NCBI RefSeq assembly: GCF_015840715.1
Contig: NZ_CP060397.1
Location: forward strand, 3,554,686 to 3,618,685
DNA length: 64,000 nt
DNA from: Synechococcus sp. CBW1004
GTDB taxonomy: Bacteria; Cyanobacteriota; Cyanobacteriia; PCC-6307; Cyanobiaceae
Direction: 5' to 3'
The notes beneath the pieces are model-generated. The model had not been told where the DNA came from and did not search any database. It saw only the letters and a list, made by a program, of their open reading frames with translations. Position 1 is the stretch's first letter; each line of letters opens with the position of its first letter. The position numbers and the translations under genes were made by a program. This document shows positions 1 through 8,554 of this stretch, one piece after another.

Positions 1-1
1 G

Positions 2-520
2 AACGGCCTGGCGGTTCTCTGCCTGTTGCCGCTGCTGCTGCTCCACCCCCGCTGGCTGCAGCCCCTGTTGCTGCGTCTGGAGCGACAGCGGGCCCGTCAG
101 CTGGGTCTCAGCCAGTCGCTGGAGCAGGAACTGGCTGCCGGCGAGACCGGCGCTGCGGCTTTGCCGGCGATCTGGCCGTGGGGGCCTCTGCTGGTCGAAC
201 TGCTGTTCGTGCTGCTGCGCTTTGCCGGTTTCTGGGCCTGCGTCTGGGCCTTCGACCTGCAGCTCAGCCTCGACGTCTGGACCTGGCTGGGCGGTTTCGC
301 TCTGGCCTGGACGGTCGGCCTGGTGGTGCCGGGCGCTCCCGGCGGGCTGGGGGTGTTCGAGGCGGTGCTGCTGCTGCGTCTGGCAGTGGAGCTGCCGCAG
401 GCCTCGCTGCTGGCGGTGGCGCTCAGCTATCGCCTGGTGGTGACGCTGGCGGATGTGCTGACGGCGGCTCTGGTGGGAGCGGATGAGCGGCTGGCCGTCT
501 CTGGCCGTTCTTCGCAATAG
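2..520 (+). CDS. C-terminal part of a UPF0104 / LPG-synthase-type membrane protein (partial)
   Basis: The reading frame is open from the first bases of the window, so the gene begins upstream and only the last 172 or so residues are visible. They are strongly hydrophobic, with several membrane segments. They include a Val-Val-Pro-Gly-Ala-Pro-Gly-Gly-Leu-Gly-Val-Phe-Glu stretch. This 'PGGLG-fE' signature is typical of the UPF0104 / lysylphosphatidylglycerol-synthase transmembrane region (flippase-like) family in the inner membrane. Substrate cannot be inferred. The gene ends 32 bases before the Fur-type regulator on the same strand, so they may be co-transcribed, although nothing here shows a functional link. 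The family call is fairly safe and the function is unknown. Confidence 0.75.
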   Translation, partial: NGLAVLCLLPLLLLHPRWLQPLLLRLERQRARQLGLSQSLEQELAAGETGAAALPAIWPWGPLLVELLFVLLRFAGFWACVWAFDLQLSLDVWTWLGGFALAWTVGLVVPGAPGGLGVFEAVLLLRLAVELPQASLLAVALSYRLVVTLADVLTAALVGADERLAVSGRSSQ

Positions 521-552
521 GACTTACTGTTGAGAATCGCCGAGCCTTCCTG

Positions 553-1044
553 GTGCTTCCCCCCACTCAGCCTGCGTCCTCTCGCCAGGAGCCGGCGCTC
601 ACCAGCGCTGCTCTGAGGACCAGTCTCCACAACCGAGGCCAGCGGCTCACGCCGCAGCGCCAGCGCATCCTTGATCTGTTCGAGGGGCTTGGTGAAGGCA
701 GCCATCTCAGCGCCGAGGAGGTGCATCAGCGGTTGCTGGGCTCCGAGGGGCGGGTGTCGCTGGCGACGGTGTACCGCACCCTGCGGCTGCTGAGCTCGAT
801 GGGGCTGCTGCAGGAGCTGGAGCTGCCGGAAGGCGGTCGGCGCTTCGAGCTCGCCGGAGCCAGCCACCGCGATCATCACCATCTGGTCTGTGTCCGCTGC
901 GGCCGCACGGAGGAGTTCGAGAATGCCGCCGTGCTCGCTGCCGGCAACGCCGCCGCCGACGGCCATGGCTTCCAGCTGCTCGAGTGCGTCCTCAACGTCC
1001 GCGCCCTCTGCCCGGGGTGTGTCGCGGCTGGCCGCGCCGAATGA
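553..1044 (+). CDS. Fur-family metal-responsive transcriptional regulator
   Basis: 163-residue Fur-superfamily repressor. The winged helix-turn-helix lies at about residues 30-95, with the family's Ser-Leu-Ala-Thr-Val-Tyr-Arg-Thr-Leu recognition helix at 69-77. A histidine-rich metal site follows (H105, H108-110), then two CxxC pairs (C113/C116 and C153/C156) that bind structural zinc. The start is GTG. Fur, Zur and PerR have this same architecture, and I cannot say which metal or peroxide it senses. The N-terminal tail of about 25 residues is longer than in E. coli Fur. The last codons and the stop lie inside a tandem hairpin repeat that continues downstream, so the repeat has supplied the protein's C-terminal Ala-Gly-Arg-Ala-Glu residues. 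Confidence 0.88.
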   Translation: MLPPTQPASSRQEPALTSAALRTSLHNRGQRLTPQRQRILDLFEGLGEGSHLSAEEVHQRLLGSEGRVSLATVYRTLRLLSSMGLLQELELPEGGRRFELAGASHRDHHHLVCVRCGRTEEFENAAVLAAGNAAADGHGFQLLECVLNVRALCPGCVAAGRAE

Positions 1045-1190
1045 CCGCGGTGAAACCGCGGTCTGAACAAGCGCGTGAGCGCGCCGAATGACCGCGTGGC
1101 AACGCGGTCTGAACTCGCGGCTGGCCGCTCCGAATGACCGCGGTGAAACCGCGGTCTGAACAAGCGCGTGAGCGCGCCGAATGACCGGGC
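1024..1190. repeat. Tandem hairpin repeat, 93-bp period with about 46-bp sub-units
   Basis: Bases 1024-1094 and 1117-1187 are almost identical, which gives a 93-base period. Each copy is built from two related half-units of about 46 bases that begin CCGAATGACCG. The half-units contain nested inverted repeats: ACCGCGG-TGAAA-CCGCGGT (seven-base stem), ACCGCG-TGGCAA-CGCGGT, GCGC-GTGA-GCGC and GCGGC-TG-GCCGC. The block overlaps the 3' end of the Fur-family gene. It may act as a terminator or mRNA stabiliser, or it may be a REP-like mobile repeat. There is no T-tract after any stem. Confidence 0.8.
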
Positions 1191-1213
1191 GCTGGCCTGG
1201 TTTTGAAATCCGC

Positions 1214-1507
1214 TCAGCCCTGGCCGTCGATCAGCGTGTCCTTGCTTTGCTTGAGCCCCTTCCAGAGCCGGCGGATCTGGGCATAGGCCTGCTCCTGGCT
1301 GAGCTTGCCGTTGCTCTGGAGGCCCACGATCAGCCCCACCTGTTCGGCGAAGGATTCAAGGTTGTGGTGGAACACCAGCCGCTGCGGCGACCAGTCGCGA
1401 CCGCGATAGGAGCCGTGGGCCTCCATGGGCGAGCGGACCGGCCCCACGGCGGGACGGTCCGCAGGCGGCGGTGTCCGGTCGGAGGGGGGAGGTCCGTCGC
1501 TCGCCAC
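1214..1507 (-). CDS. Small conserved cyanobacterial protein (DUF7219-like), copy 1
   Basis: 97-residue protein with a proline-rich, poorly conserved N-terminus (residues 1-30). The C-terminal domain of about 60 residues begins Ser-Tyr-Arg-Gly-Arg-Asp-Trp-Ser-Pro-Gln and contains Leu-Gln-Ser-Asn-Gly-Lys-Leu-Ser-Gln-Glu. It resembles a small cyanobacterial family that I believe is DUF7219; function unknown. A clear paralog lies at 17918-18226 with the same core. This copy is divergent from pstS and the other lies close to corA/sphX, which suggests a link to phosphate physiology by context only. No signal peptide or membrane segment is visible. Confidence 0.7.
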   Translation of the reverse strand: MASDGPPPSDRTPPPADRPAVGPVRSPMEAHGSYRGRDWSPQRLVFHHNLESFAEQVGLIVGLQSNGKLSQEQAYAQIRRLWKGLKQSKDTLIDGQG

Positions 1508-1631
1508 GGGACTGCCCGGAGGGCCTGCACCTTAGCGATCGTTTCAGGCCCGAGCGGCTGAAGGGTGTCCGCCGGATCCGAACCCTGCCTGCCGGCCCCG
1601 TCCAGGCTGGATCGCCTGTTCTTGAGCAAGC

Positions 1632-1650
1632 CTTAAACGCCTCCTAACGA
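1632..1650 (+). promoter_or_regulatory. Candidate Pho box upstream of pstS
   Basis: CTTAAACG and CCTAACGA are direct repeats separated by CCT, the 8-3-8 spacing of cyanobacterial PhoB (SphR) sites (consensus PyTTAAPyPy). The site ends 53 bases before the pstS start and lies between the two divergent genes. The match is by eye and the second half is imperfect. Confidence 0.5.
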
Positions 1651-1703
1651 CCGAGGGGTCGGCGGTTCGTTATCTAAGGAGTGACCCCCTCCAAGGCGCT
1701 TCA

Positions 1704-2696
1704 ATGACCTTCGCGAAGAAGGCCCTGTTTGCCAGTGGCATGACCCTCCTCGGCGCCGGCGCGTTGACGTCCGCCGCGGCACTGGCCCAGGCCACGCTCA
1801 ACGGCGCCGGAGCCTCCTTCCCGGCTCCCTTCTATCAACGCGTCTTCGCCGGCGCTGCGTCTCAGGGCGTGCGGGTGAACTACCAGTCGGTCGGCTCCGG
1901 CGCCGGTGTGCGCCAGTTCGTGGCCGGCACCGTGGACTTCGGCGCCACCGACGAACCGATCAAAGCTTCCGAAGTCGCCAAGGTGAAGCGCGGCGTCGTG
2001 CAGTTTCCCGCCGTGGGCGGCACCATCGCCATCGCCTTCAACAAGCCGGATTGCCCCTCACTGCGGCTCACCCAGAAGCAGGCTGTCGACATCTTCCTCG
2101 GAAAGATCAGGACCTGGGAGCAGCTGAAATGCGGCAAGGGTCCGATCACCGTCGCCCATCGCTCCGACGGCTCCGGCACCACCTTCGCCTTCACCAATTC
2201 CCTCTCCGCCTTCTCGCCGGAGTGGAAGAGCAAGGTGGGTGAGGGCAAGGCCGTCAAATGGCCCGTCGGCGTGGGCGGCAAGGGCAATGAAGGCGTGGCT
2301 GCGCTGATCTCCAACACCCCAGGTTCGATCGGCTATCTGAACCAGGCGTTCGTCAAGGGAAGGATCAAGGCGGCTGCCCTGCAGAACCGGGCCGGTCGCT
2401 TCGTGATGCCCAACCTGCGGGGTGGTGCCGCGGCTCTGAACAACATCAAGCTCAACAGCATGCTCGCCGGGGAGGATCCCAATCCCGCCGGTGCCGACAG
2501 CTACCCCATCTCCACCCTCACCTGGATTCTCGCCTACAAGAGCGGCAATGGTGCCAAGGCTCCAGCGATCCAGAAGGCGATGAATATTCTGCTCAGTTCC
2601 GCTGCTCAGAATCAGGCCGACGACCTCGGCTACGTTCCCCTCAAGGGTTCCATCCTCAGCCAGGCCCGCAACGCCGTGAAGAGCATCGGCAAGTGA
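1704..2696 (+). CDS. pstS: Phosphate ABC transporter periplasmic substrate-binding protein PstS
   Basis: 330-residue PstS that binds inorganic phosphate in the periplasm and delivers it to PstCAB (not in this window). A signal peptide covers about residues 1-28, with charged Lys-Lys, a hydrophobic core and Ala-Leu-Ala before Gln. The mature part opens with Gly-Ala-Gly-Ala-Ser-Phe-Pro-Ala-Pro, the PstS signature. Phosphate-binding loops follow, including Asp-Phe-Gly-Ala-Thr-Asp-Glu-Pro and Arg-Ser-Asp-Gly-Ser-Gly-Thr-Thr. A Pho-box-like repeat lies upstream and a strong terminator follows, so it is probably a monocistronic PhoB target. A second, SphX-type binding protein is at 19648-20706. Neighbouring ptrA, phoB and phoR support the assignment. 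Confidence 0.96.
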   Translation: MTFAKKALFASGMTLLGAGALTSAAALAQATLNGAGASFPAPFYQRVFAGAASQGVRVNYQSVGSGAGVRQFVAGTVDFGATDEPIKASEVAKVKRGVVQFPAVGGTIAIAFNKPDCPSLRLTQKQAVDIFLGKIRTWEQLKCGKGPITVAHRSDGSGTTFAFTNSLSAFSPEWKSKVGEGKAVKWPVGVGGKGNEGVAALISNTPGSIGYLNQAFVKGRIKAAALQNRAGRFVMPNLRGGAAALNNIKLNSMLAGEDPNPAGADSYPISTLTWILAYKSGNGAKAPAIQKAMNILLSSAAQNQADDLGYVPLKGSILSQARNAVKSIGK

Positions 2697-2745
2697 GCTG
2701 AATGCTCCTCTCTTTCCCTGTGGCCGGTGCCCGCCGGCTGCAGGG

Positions 2746-2770
2746 AATCCCCCGGAGACGGGGGATTTTT
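2746..2770 (+). terminator. Rho-independent terminator of pstS
   Basis: AATCCCC is paired with GGGGATT around a short GC-rich loop, followed directly by a T-run. It begins 49 bases after the pstS stop codon. Confidence 0.8.
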
Positions 2771-2831
2771 CATGGGAGGGTTCCCATGGCTGCACAGGCG
2801 AGGGGAGGCATGAGAAGGTTCCCTCAGAACC

Positions 2832-2850
2832 CTTATCCCCGCCTTAACCA
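2832..2850 (+). promoter_or_regulatory. Candidate Pho box upstream of ptrA-phoB-phoR
   Basis: CTTATCCC, a CGC spacer and CTTAACCA form an 8-3-8 direct repeat that matches the cyanobacterial Pho-box layout better than the pstS site. It lies about 70 bases before the preferred ptrA start, so PhoB may control its own operon. Confidence 0.5.
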
Positions 2851-2920
2851 CCTGTTGATCGTGCCTTGATTGGCTCGCCCACGACTCTGTTTAGGTTTGC
2901 CAACAACCGCTCGATTTCCC

Positions 2921-3571
2921 ATGGTGGTGACGCCGTTCCGCGAAGCAGCCGGCAGCGACGCTTTCCGCGATTTTCTGGAGACGAGCTTCCGCAAGCGCAA
3001 TCTTGTGCAGCTCGCCTGCGGCAGCCAGGTGCCGCTGCTGCGCCACTCGATCTGGCTGGTGGTGCGTGGCATGGTCAAGCTGGGCGCTCTCACCATCCAC
3101 GGCGATGAGCTGCTTCTGGGCCTGGCCGGCCCGAACGAGCCGTTCGGTGAGCCGCTCACCGATGTGGAGGCCTTTGAGGCCCGCACGCTCTGCGACACCG
3201 ACCTGCTCTGTCTGTCGATGGATGAGGTGCGCGCCAATCCCACCCTCTCCCTGGCCCTGCTCGAGGCTGTCAGCCGCCGCTATCGCCAGTCCCAGGCTCT
3301 GCTGGCCCTGATGGGCCTGCGGCGAGTGGAGGAGCGGGTGCGCGGCTTCCTCGAGCTGCTGGCCCTTGATTACGGCCAGCACTGCGAGGAGGGGCTGCGC
3401 CTTGATCTGCGCCTTACCCACCAGGAGGTGGCCAGCGCCCTGGGCACCACCCGCGTCACCGTCACCCGCGTGATCGGCCTGCTGCGTCAGGAGGGCTGGC
3501 TGCAGCTCGATGGCCAGCGCCGTCTGGTGATCAGCCACCCCCCCGCCTCGTCAGGACATCGGCTCCGTTGA
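2921..3571 (+). CDS. ptrA: CRP/FNR-family regulator PtrA of the phosphate regulon
   Basis: 216-residue CRP/FNR-type regulator. The N-terminal cyclic-nucleotide-binding-like barrel covers about residues 20-110, the dimerisation helix about 110-150, and the winged helix-turn-helix about 166-191 (Leu-Thr-His-Gln-Glu-Val-Ala-Ser-Ala-Leu-Gly-Thr-Thr-Arg-Val-Thr). In marine Synechococcus a CRP-family gene beside phoBR and pstS, named ptrA, acts as a second tier of phosphate control; the context here is the same. I chose ATG 2921; an in-frame TTG at 2870 would add 17 residues. Its stop is followed immediately by, or overlaps with, phoB. The cAMP-contacting residues of classic CRP are not evident, so the ligand is unknown. 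Confidence 0.82.
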   Translation: MVVTPFREAAGSDAFRDFLETSFRKRNLVQLACGSQVPLLRHSIWLVVRGMVKLGALTIHGDELLLGLAGPNEPFGEPLTDVEAFEARTLCDTDLLCLSMDEVRANPTLSLALLEAVSRRYRQSQALLALMGLRRVEERVRGFLELLALDYGQHCEEGLRLDLRLTHQEVASALGTTRVTVTRVIGLLRQEGWLQLDGQRRLVISHPPASSGHRLR

Positions 3572-3630
3572 TCACGCCACCGGTGATCGCATCCTTCTGG
3601 GAGACCCCCCTCAGCGGCGAGAGTGGGGAG

Positions 3631-4326
3631 ATGCAAGCCTCCCTCCTCCTGGTCGAGGACGACGACACGATCCGCGAGACGATCCGCGATGCCCTCTGTC
3701 TGGAGGGTTTTGAGGTCACGGCCTGCGGCAATGGCCGCGACGCCCTCAAGCATCTGCAGATCGGGGAGGGTGAACCGCCCTTTTCGCTGGTGGTCCTCGA
3801 TCTGATGCTGCCCGGCCTCGGTGGCCTTGAGGTGTGCCGCCAGCTGCGCCAGGTCGGCGACCGCACCCCGATTCTCGTGGTGAGTGCCCGCGACAGCGAG
3901 GCCGACCGGGTGCTGGGCCTCGAGATCGGCGCCGACGACTATCTGATCAAGCCCTTCGGGATGCGCGAGCTGGTCGCCCGCTGCCGCGCCCTGCTGCGCC
4001 GCTCCCAGCCGGCCGCCGAGCCCGGGCCGGTGGTGCTGCAGCACGCCAACCTCGCCCTGTATCCGGAGGAGTGCCGCGTCACCCGCGATGGCCTCGAGGT
4101 GAATCTCTCGCCGAAGGAATACCGGCTGCTGGAGTTGTTCATGCAGCATCCCCGGCGCGTCTGGAGCCGCGACAAGCTGCTGGAGCAGGTGTGGGGCGTC
4201 GATTACTTCGGCGACAGCAAGACGGTGGATGTGCACATCCGCTGGCTGCGCGAGAAGCTGGAGGCCAACCCCTCCGCGCCGGAGCACCTGATCACGGTGC
4301 GCGGCTTCGGCTACCGCTTCGGCTGA
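3631..4326 (+). CDS. phoB: Phosphate response regulator PhoB (SphR), OmpR family
   Basis: 231-residue OmpR/PhoB-type response regulator. The receiver domain covers residues 1-120, with the acidic Glu-Asp-Asp-Asp pocket at 9-12, phospho-acceptor D57 (Val-Leu-Asp-Leu-Met-Leu-Pro-Gly) and the conserved lysine in Leu-Ile-Lys-Pro-Phe. A winged-helix DNA-binding domain follows, with Leu-Ser-Pro-Lys-Glu-Tyr-Arg-Leu-Leu-Glu and the C-terminal Thr-Val-Arg-Gly-Phe-Gly-Tyr-Arg-Phe. Placement between ptrA and a PhoR-type kinase makes it the phosphate regulator rather than RpaB. The start is uncertain: TTG 3568 or GTG 3583 are in frame and would couple translation to the ptrA stop, but homology begins near ATG 3631. 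Its expected targets are the Pho boxes in this window. Confidence 0.9.
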   Translation: MQASLLLVEDDDTIRETIRDALCLEGFEVTACGNGRDALKHLQIGEGEPPFSLVVLDLMLPGLGGLEVCRQLRQVGDRTPILVVSARDSEADRVLGLEIGADDYLIKPFGMRELVARCRALLRRSQPAAEPGPVVLQHANLALYPEECRVTRDGLEVNLSPKEYRLLELFMQHPRRVWSRDKLLEQVWGVDYFGDSKTVDVHIRWLREKLEANPSAPEHLITVRGFGYRFG

Positions 4327-4335
4327 CCGCGGCCG

Positions 4336-5475
4336 GTGAGCCCCGTCCCTCTGCTGTTCGGCCCCCTGGCTCTGCCCCTCGGTCTCCTGCTGGGGGTGGT
4401 TCTGACGCTGCTGTGGACGCGTCGCAGCCGCCGCCGGGTCCGGCGCCTGGCGGGTCTGGCACCGGCGCAGCTGCTGCGCTGGCTGGAGGCCGCTCCGACT
4501 GGCTGGCTGATCATCGATGGCGACGATGTGGTGCGGCTGCTCAATCCGCGCGCCGAGCGCCTGCTGGAGGTGGGTGGACCGGCCCTGCTCCATGCTCTGC
4601 CCCTGCAGCGGGTCTGCGATGCCCCGGAGCTGGCGGAGCTGGTGCGCGATGCCCGTCGCCGCGGCCGGTTGCAGCGGCTGGAATGGCAGCGCCCCGGGGA
4701 GGAGCTGGAGCTGTTCGCACTGCCCGGCGAGGCCGGCTGGGTGGCGGTGCTGCTGCAGAGTCGTCGTTCGCTCGAGGCGCAGCTGGAGCAGCAGGAGCGC
4801 TGGGTGTCCGATGTGGCCCATGAGCTCAAGACGCCGCTGACGGCTCTGCTGCTGGTGGGTGACAGCCTCGCGGCCCAGGTGAACAGCGGCAATGCGGTGC
4901 TGGTGGAGCGGTTGCAGCGGGAGCTGCGGCGCCTGCAGGCCCTGGTGGGTGATCTGCTGGAGCTCTCGCGCCTGGAGAACACGCTGCCCCGCGATGGTCT
5001 TCGTCGCAGTGCCGTCGATCTGCCTGAGCTGGTGCGGCAGGTGTGGATGGGCCTGCGGCCGCTGGCGGAGCCGCGCGACATCCACCTGGAGCTGCAGGTG
5101 GAGCCCGCTGAGGCCGCCGCGGTGGTCTCCGCTGACAGTTCACGTCTGCACCGGGCTCTGCTCAACCTGCTCGACAACGCCATCCGTTTCAGCCCTGACG
5201 GCGGCACCATCCACGTGGGCATCCGGCTGCGCTCCGGCTGGTGCCGGCTGAGCGTGCGCGATCAGGGGCCGGGTCTCAGCGAGGAGGACAGCCGCCGCCT
5301 GTTCGAGCGCTTCTATCGCGGCGATCCGTCCCGGGCTCGCGGCCAGCAGGGCGGCACCGGTCTGGGGCTGGCGATCGTGCAGCAGATCGCCCACGCTCAC
5401 GGTGGCCGCATCCGCGCCGGCGACCATCCCTCCGGCGGGGCGCTGCTGGAGCTGTTGCTGCCTCTGGAGGGCTGA
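4336..5475 (+). CDS. phoR: Phosphate sensor histidine kinase PhoR (SphS)
   Basis: 379-residue membrane histidine kinase, the partner of PhoB. One N-terminal membrane segment (about residues 5-28) is followed by basic residues and a PAS-like region (about 45-140). Next come the H-box with H162 in Asp-Val-Ala-His-Glu-Leu-Lys-Thr-Pro-Leu, the N-box Leu-Leu-Asn-Leu-Leu-Asp-Asn-Ala, the G1 box Asp-Gln-Gly-Pro-Gly-Leu and the G2 box Gly-Thr-Gly-Leu-Gly-Leu-Ala-Ile-Val. There is no large periplasmic loop, as usual for SphS, so it probably senses the state of the Pst transporter from inside. GTG start, nine bases after the phoB stop, so clearly one operon. Confidence 0.92.
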   Translation: MSPVPLLFGPLALPLGLLLGVVLTLLWTRRSRRRVRRLAGLAPAQLLRWLEAAPTGWLIIDGDDVVRLLNPRAERLLEVGGPALLHALPLQRVCDAPELAELVRDARRRGRLQRLEWQRPGEELELFALPGEAGWVAVLLQSRRSLEAQLEQQERWVSDVAHELKTPLTALLLVGDSLAAQVNSGNAVLVERLQRELRRLQALVGDLLELSRLENTLPRDGLRRSAVDLPELVRQVWMGLRPLAEPRDIHLELQVEPAEAAAVVSADSSRLHRALLNLLDNAIRFSPDGGTIHVGIRLRSGWCRLSVRDQGPGLSEEDSRRLFERFYRGDPSRARGQQGGTGLGLAIVQQIAHAHGGRIRAGDHPSGGALLELLLPLEG

Positions 5476-5627
5476 GCAGCCCGCAGAACGTGTCCCGCTC
5501 CTGGCGCTCGCGGCCGGAATCCCGGTCCGGGCCGACTGCAGGGATGCCCGGAACCTGCGGGTCGGTTGCCAGTCCTGGCGCCGGCCCCGCGCGGCAGCAT
5601 GCCAGCAGATCCGGCTGCCTTGCCCTG

Positions 5628-6848
5628 ATGTCCCTCCAGAGAGCCTCCGTCGAGCCTGCCCGCCGCCTGGCATCGGTGCTCGAGCCGGTGATCCCTCTCG
5701 TCGGGACTCTCACCGCCGCCCACCCCGGCACCCTGTCGATGGCCCAGGGCATGGTGGACTGGGGCCCGCCTCCGGAGGTGCTCGCGGGGCTCCAGGAGGT
5801 CCTGGCTGCTGCCCGGACTGAAGCAGGGGCGGCCGCGGCGCTCGATCGCTACGGCCCGATGCAGGGGGATCCGGAGCTTCTGGAGGCACTGGCCTCCCAT
5901 CTCCGGAATCGGCACGGCCTCGATCTGGAGGGGGCCGCTCTGTTGGTGACGGCCGGCAGCAACATGGCCTTCAAGACCCTGATGCAGGTGCTCTGCGATC
6001 CCGGCGATGAGGTGATCCTGCCGGCGCCCTGGTACTTCAACCACGTCATGGCCGTGCAGCTTGCCGGCGGTGTTCCGGTGCTGCCCGATGCCGGCCTGAT
6101 CCCCGACCTGCCGGTGCTCGAGGCGGCGATCACCCCCCGCAGCCGTGCCATCGTCACGGTGTCGCCCAATAATCCCAGCGGTGTGGTGATGCCGCCGGAG
6201 CGGCTGGCGGCGATCAACGCTCTCTGCGCCAGCCGCGGCCTCCTGCACATCAGTGATGAGGCCTACGCCGCCTTCGTGCATGGCACGGTTCCGCACTGGA
6301 GTCCGGCGGCGGCAGCAGGGGCGGCCGCCCACACGGTGACGCTGCAGTCGTTCTCCAAGGCCTACGGCATGGCGGGCTGGCGGCTGGGCTACGCGGCCGT
6401 GCCGCAGCGGCTGCTGCCGGCCCTGGCGAAGGTGCAGGACACCAATCTGATCTGCCCGCCGCGCCTGAACCAGCGGGCCGCCCTGGCGGCCCTGGCCGCA
6501 GGGCCCACCTGGCTGGAGCCGCGGCTTGCGACGATCCGCCATCGCCGCACCCAGGTGCTCCAGACCCTGGCTCAGGCCCAGGATCAGGGCCTCCCCGCCA
6601 CGCTGCTGCGCGAACCCGACGGCGCCTTCTATGCCCTCTTGCAGGTGCGCACCCCCCTGTCCGGGTTGGAGCTGGTGGAGCGGCTGATCCGCGAGCACGG
6701 TGTGGCGGCCCTGCCTGGGGAGAGCTTCGGTCTGCCGGCCACAGGGGGTGACGCCGTGCTGCGCCTCAGCTATGGCCTGCTCGCGCCTGACCCGCTGGAG
6801 GAAGCCCTGCAGCGGCTCTGCGGGGGTGTGGCGGCCCTGGCCGGTTGA
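5628..6848 (+). CDS. Class I/II PLP-dependent aminotransferase
   Basis: 406-residue fold-type I aminotransferase, cytosolic. The PLP lysine is K244 in Ser-Phe-Ser-Lys-Ala-Tyr-Gly-Met-Ala-Gly-Trp-Arg. N182 lies in Ser-Pro-Asn-Asn-Pro-Ser-Gly, D210 in Ile-Ser-Asp-Glu-Ala-Tyr, and the phosphate-binding region is Thr-Ala-Gly-Ser-Asn-Met-Ala. It most resembles aspartate/aromatic aminotransferases of subgroup I-gamma; the substrate is not determinable. The frame is open far upstream into phoR because of high GC, but ATG 5628 begins the recognisable protein. It lies 152 bases after phoR on the same strand, so co-transcription is possible but not shown. Confidence 0.88.
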   Translation: MSLQRASVEPARRLASVLEPVIPLVGTLTAAHPGTLSMAQGMVDWGPPPEVLAGLQEVLAAARTEAGAAAALDRYGPMQGDPELLEALASHLRNRHGLDLEGAALLVTAGSNMAFKTLMQVLCDPGDEVILPAPWYFNHVMAVQLAGGVPVLPDAGLIPDLPVLEAAITPRSRAIVTVSPNNPSGVVMPPERLAAINALCASRGLLHISDEAYAAFVHGTVPHWSPAAAAGAAAHTVTLQSFSKAYGMAGWRLGYAAVPQRLLPALAKVQDTNLICPPRLNQRAALAALAAGPTWLEPRLATIRHRRTQVLQTLAQAQDQGLPATLLREPDGAFYALLQVRTPLSGLELVERLIREHGVAALPGESFGLPATGGDAVLRLSYGLLAPDPLEEALQRLCGGVAALAG

Positions 6849-6965
6849 GTGGCGCCAGCCGCCCCCCGGATCACGGGAGATTCAGGGAAGGGCGGAAGGG
6901 GCAGGAATCCTCACCGGCTCTGACTAGGGTGCCGCCAGAACCGATCTGTCCGTTTCGCCGCCCTG

Positions 6966-7946
<981 letters not shown>

Positions 7947-8079
7947 GCGCGATGGTGCTCCTGGAGTGGCCCCTTGGGGGGATGGGGCCTGTCGATGCTG
8001 TTTCGATGACGCCGGTCGCGCAGGCGACAGCAGCGCGCGGCGGCACCGCCTAAGTCATCGGGAGTCCGTGATAGTCCCC

Positions 8080-8361
8080 ATGGCCAGCTACACGATCACC
8101 CTCGAAGGCGGCGGCAGTTTCACCTGCCCTGATGACACCTACATCCTTGATGCCGCCGAGGAGCAGGGCATCGACCTGCCCTATTCCTGCCGAGCCGGCG
8201 CCTGCAGCACCTGTGCCGGCAAGATCCTCAAGGGCAGTGTGGATCAATCGGATCAGAGCTTCCTCGATGATGACCAGATCGCCGAGGGTTTCGCCCTGCT
8301 GTGTGTCAGCTATCCCCTCAGCGACTGCACCGTGAAGCCCAACGCCGAGGACGATCTCTGA
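8080..8361 (+). CDS. petF: Plant-type [2Fe-2S] ferredoxin
   Basis: 93-residue soluble ferredoxin that accepts electrons from photosystem I and passes them to FNR and other partners. Cluster ligands are C37, C42, C45 (Cys-Arg-Ala-Gly-Ala-Cys-Ser-Thr-Cys) and C75. The protein is acidic and ends Glu-Asp-Asp-Leu. ATG 8080 gives the standard length; the frame is open further upstream but has no family similarity there. Several ferredoxin paralogs are usual in cyanobacteria, so whether this is the main PetF is not certain. Confidence 0.93.
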   Translation: MASYTITLEGGGSFTCPDDTYILDAAEEQGIDLPYSCRAGACSTCAGKILKGSVDQSDQSFLDDDQIAEGFALLCVSYPLSDCTVKPNAEDDL

Positions 8362-8554
8362 GCCTGAAGCCGGCCCGGACCGCAGCTGACGCGGATACCG
8401 CCCTGTTCGCGTCAGCACCGACCTGCGGGCTTTGGTCTTCGGGGCGCTTACGGTTGCCCTGGGCCCCCAGGTGCACCTCGCCGGGATCAGCTCCGTGGTG
8501 AGGGGGCAAGGGCGGCACCTCCGGAGTGTTGTGGGTCATCAAGCGCTGGGTTGT

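Noticed and set aside
1024..1190. Possible CRISPR array
   Set aside because: Only two 93-bp copies with no variable spacers between constant repeats; the half-units are palindromic and contiguous.
3487..5085. Long minus-strand open frame over phoB and phoR
   Set aside because: Antisense to well-recognised two-component genes; low-complexity translation.
5241..5627. Extended N-terminus of the aminotransferase inside phoR
   Set aside because: Arg/Gly/Pro-rich, unlike the family; the recognisable protein begins at ATG 5628.
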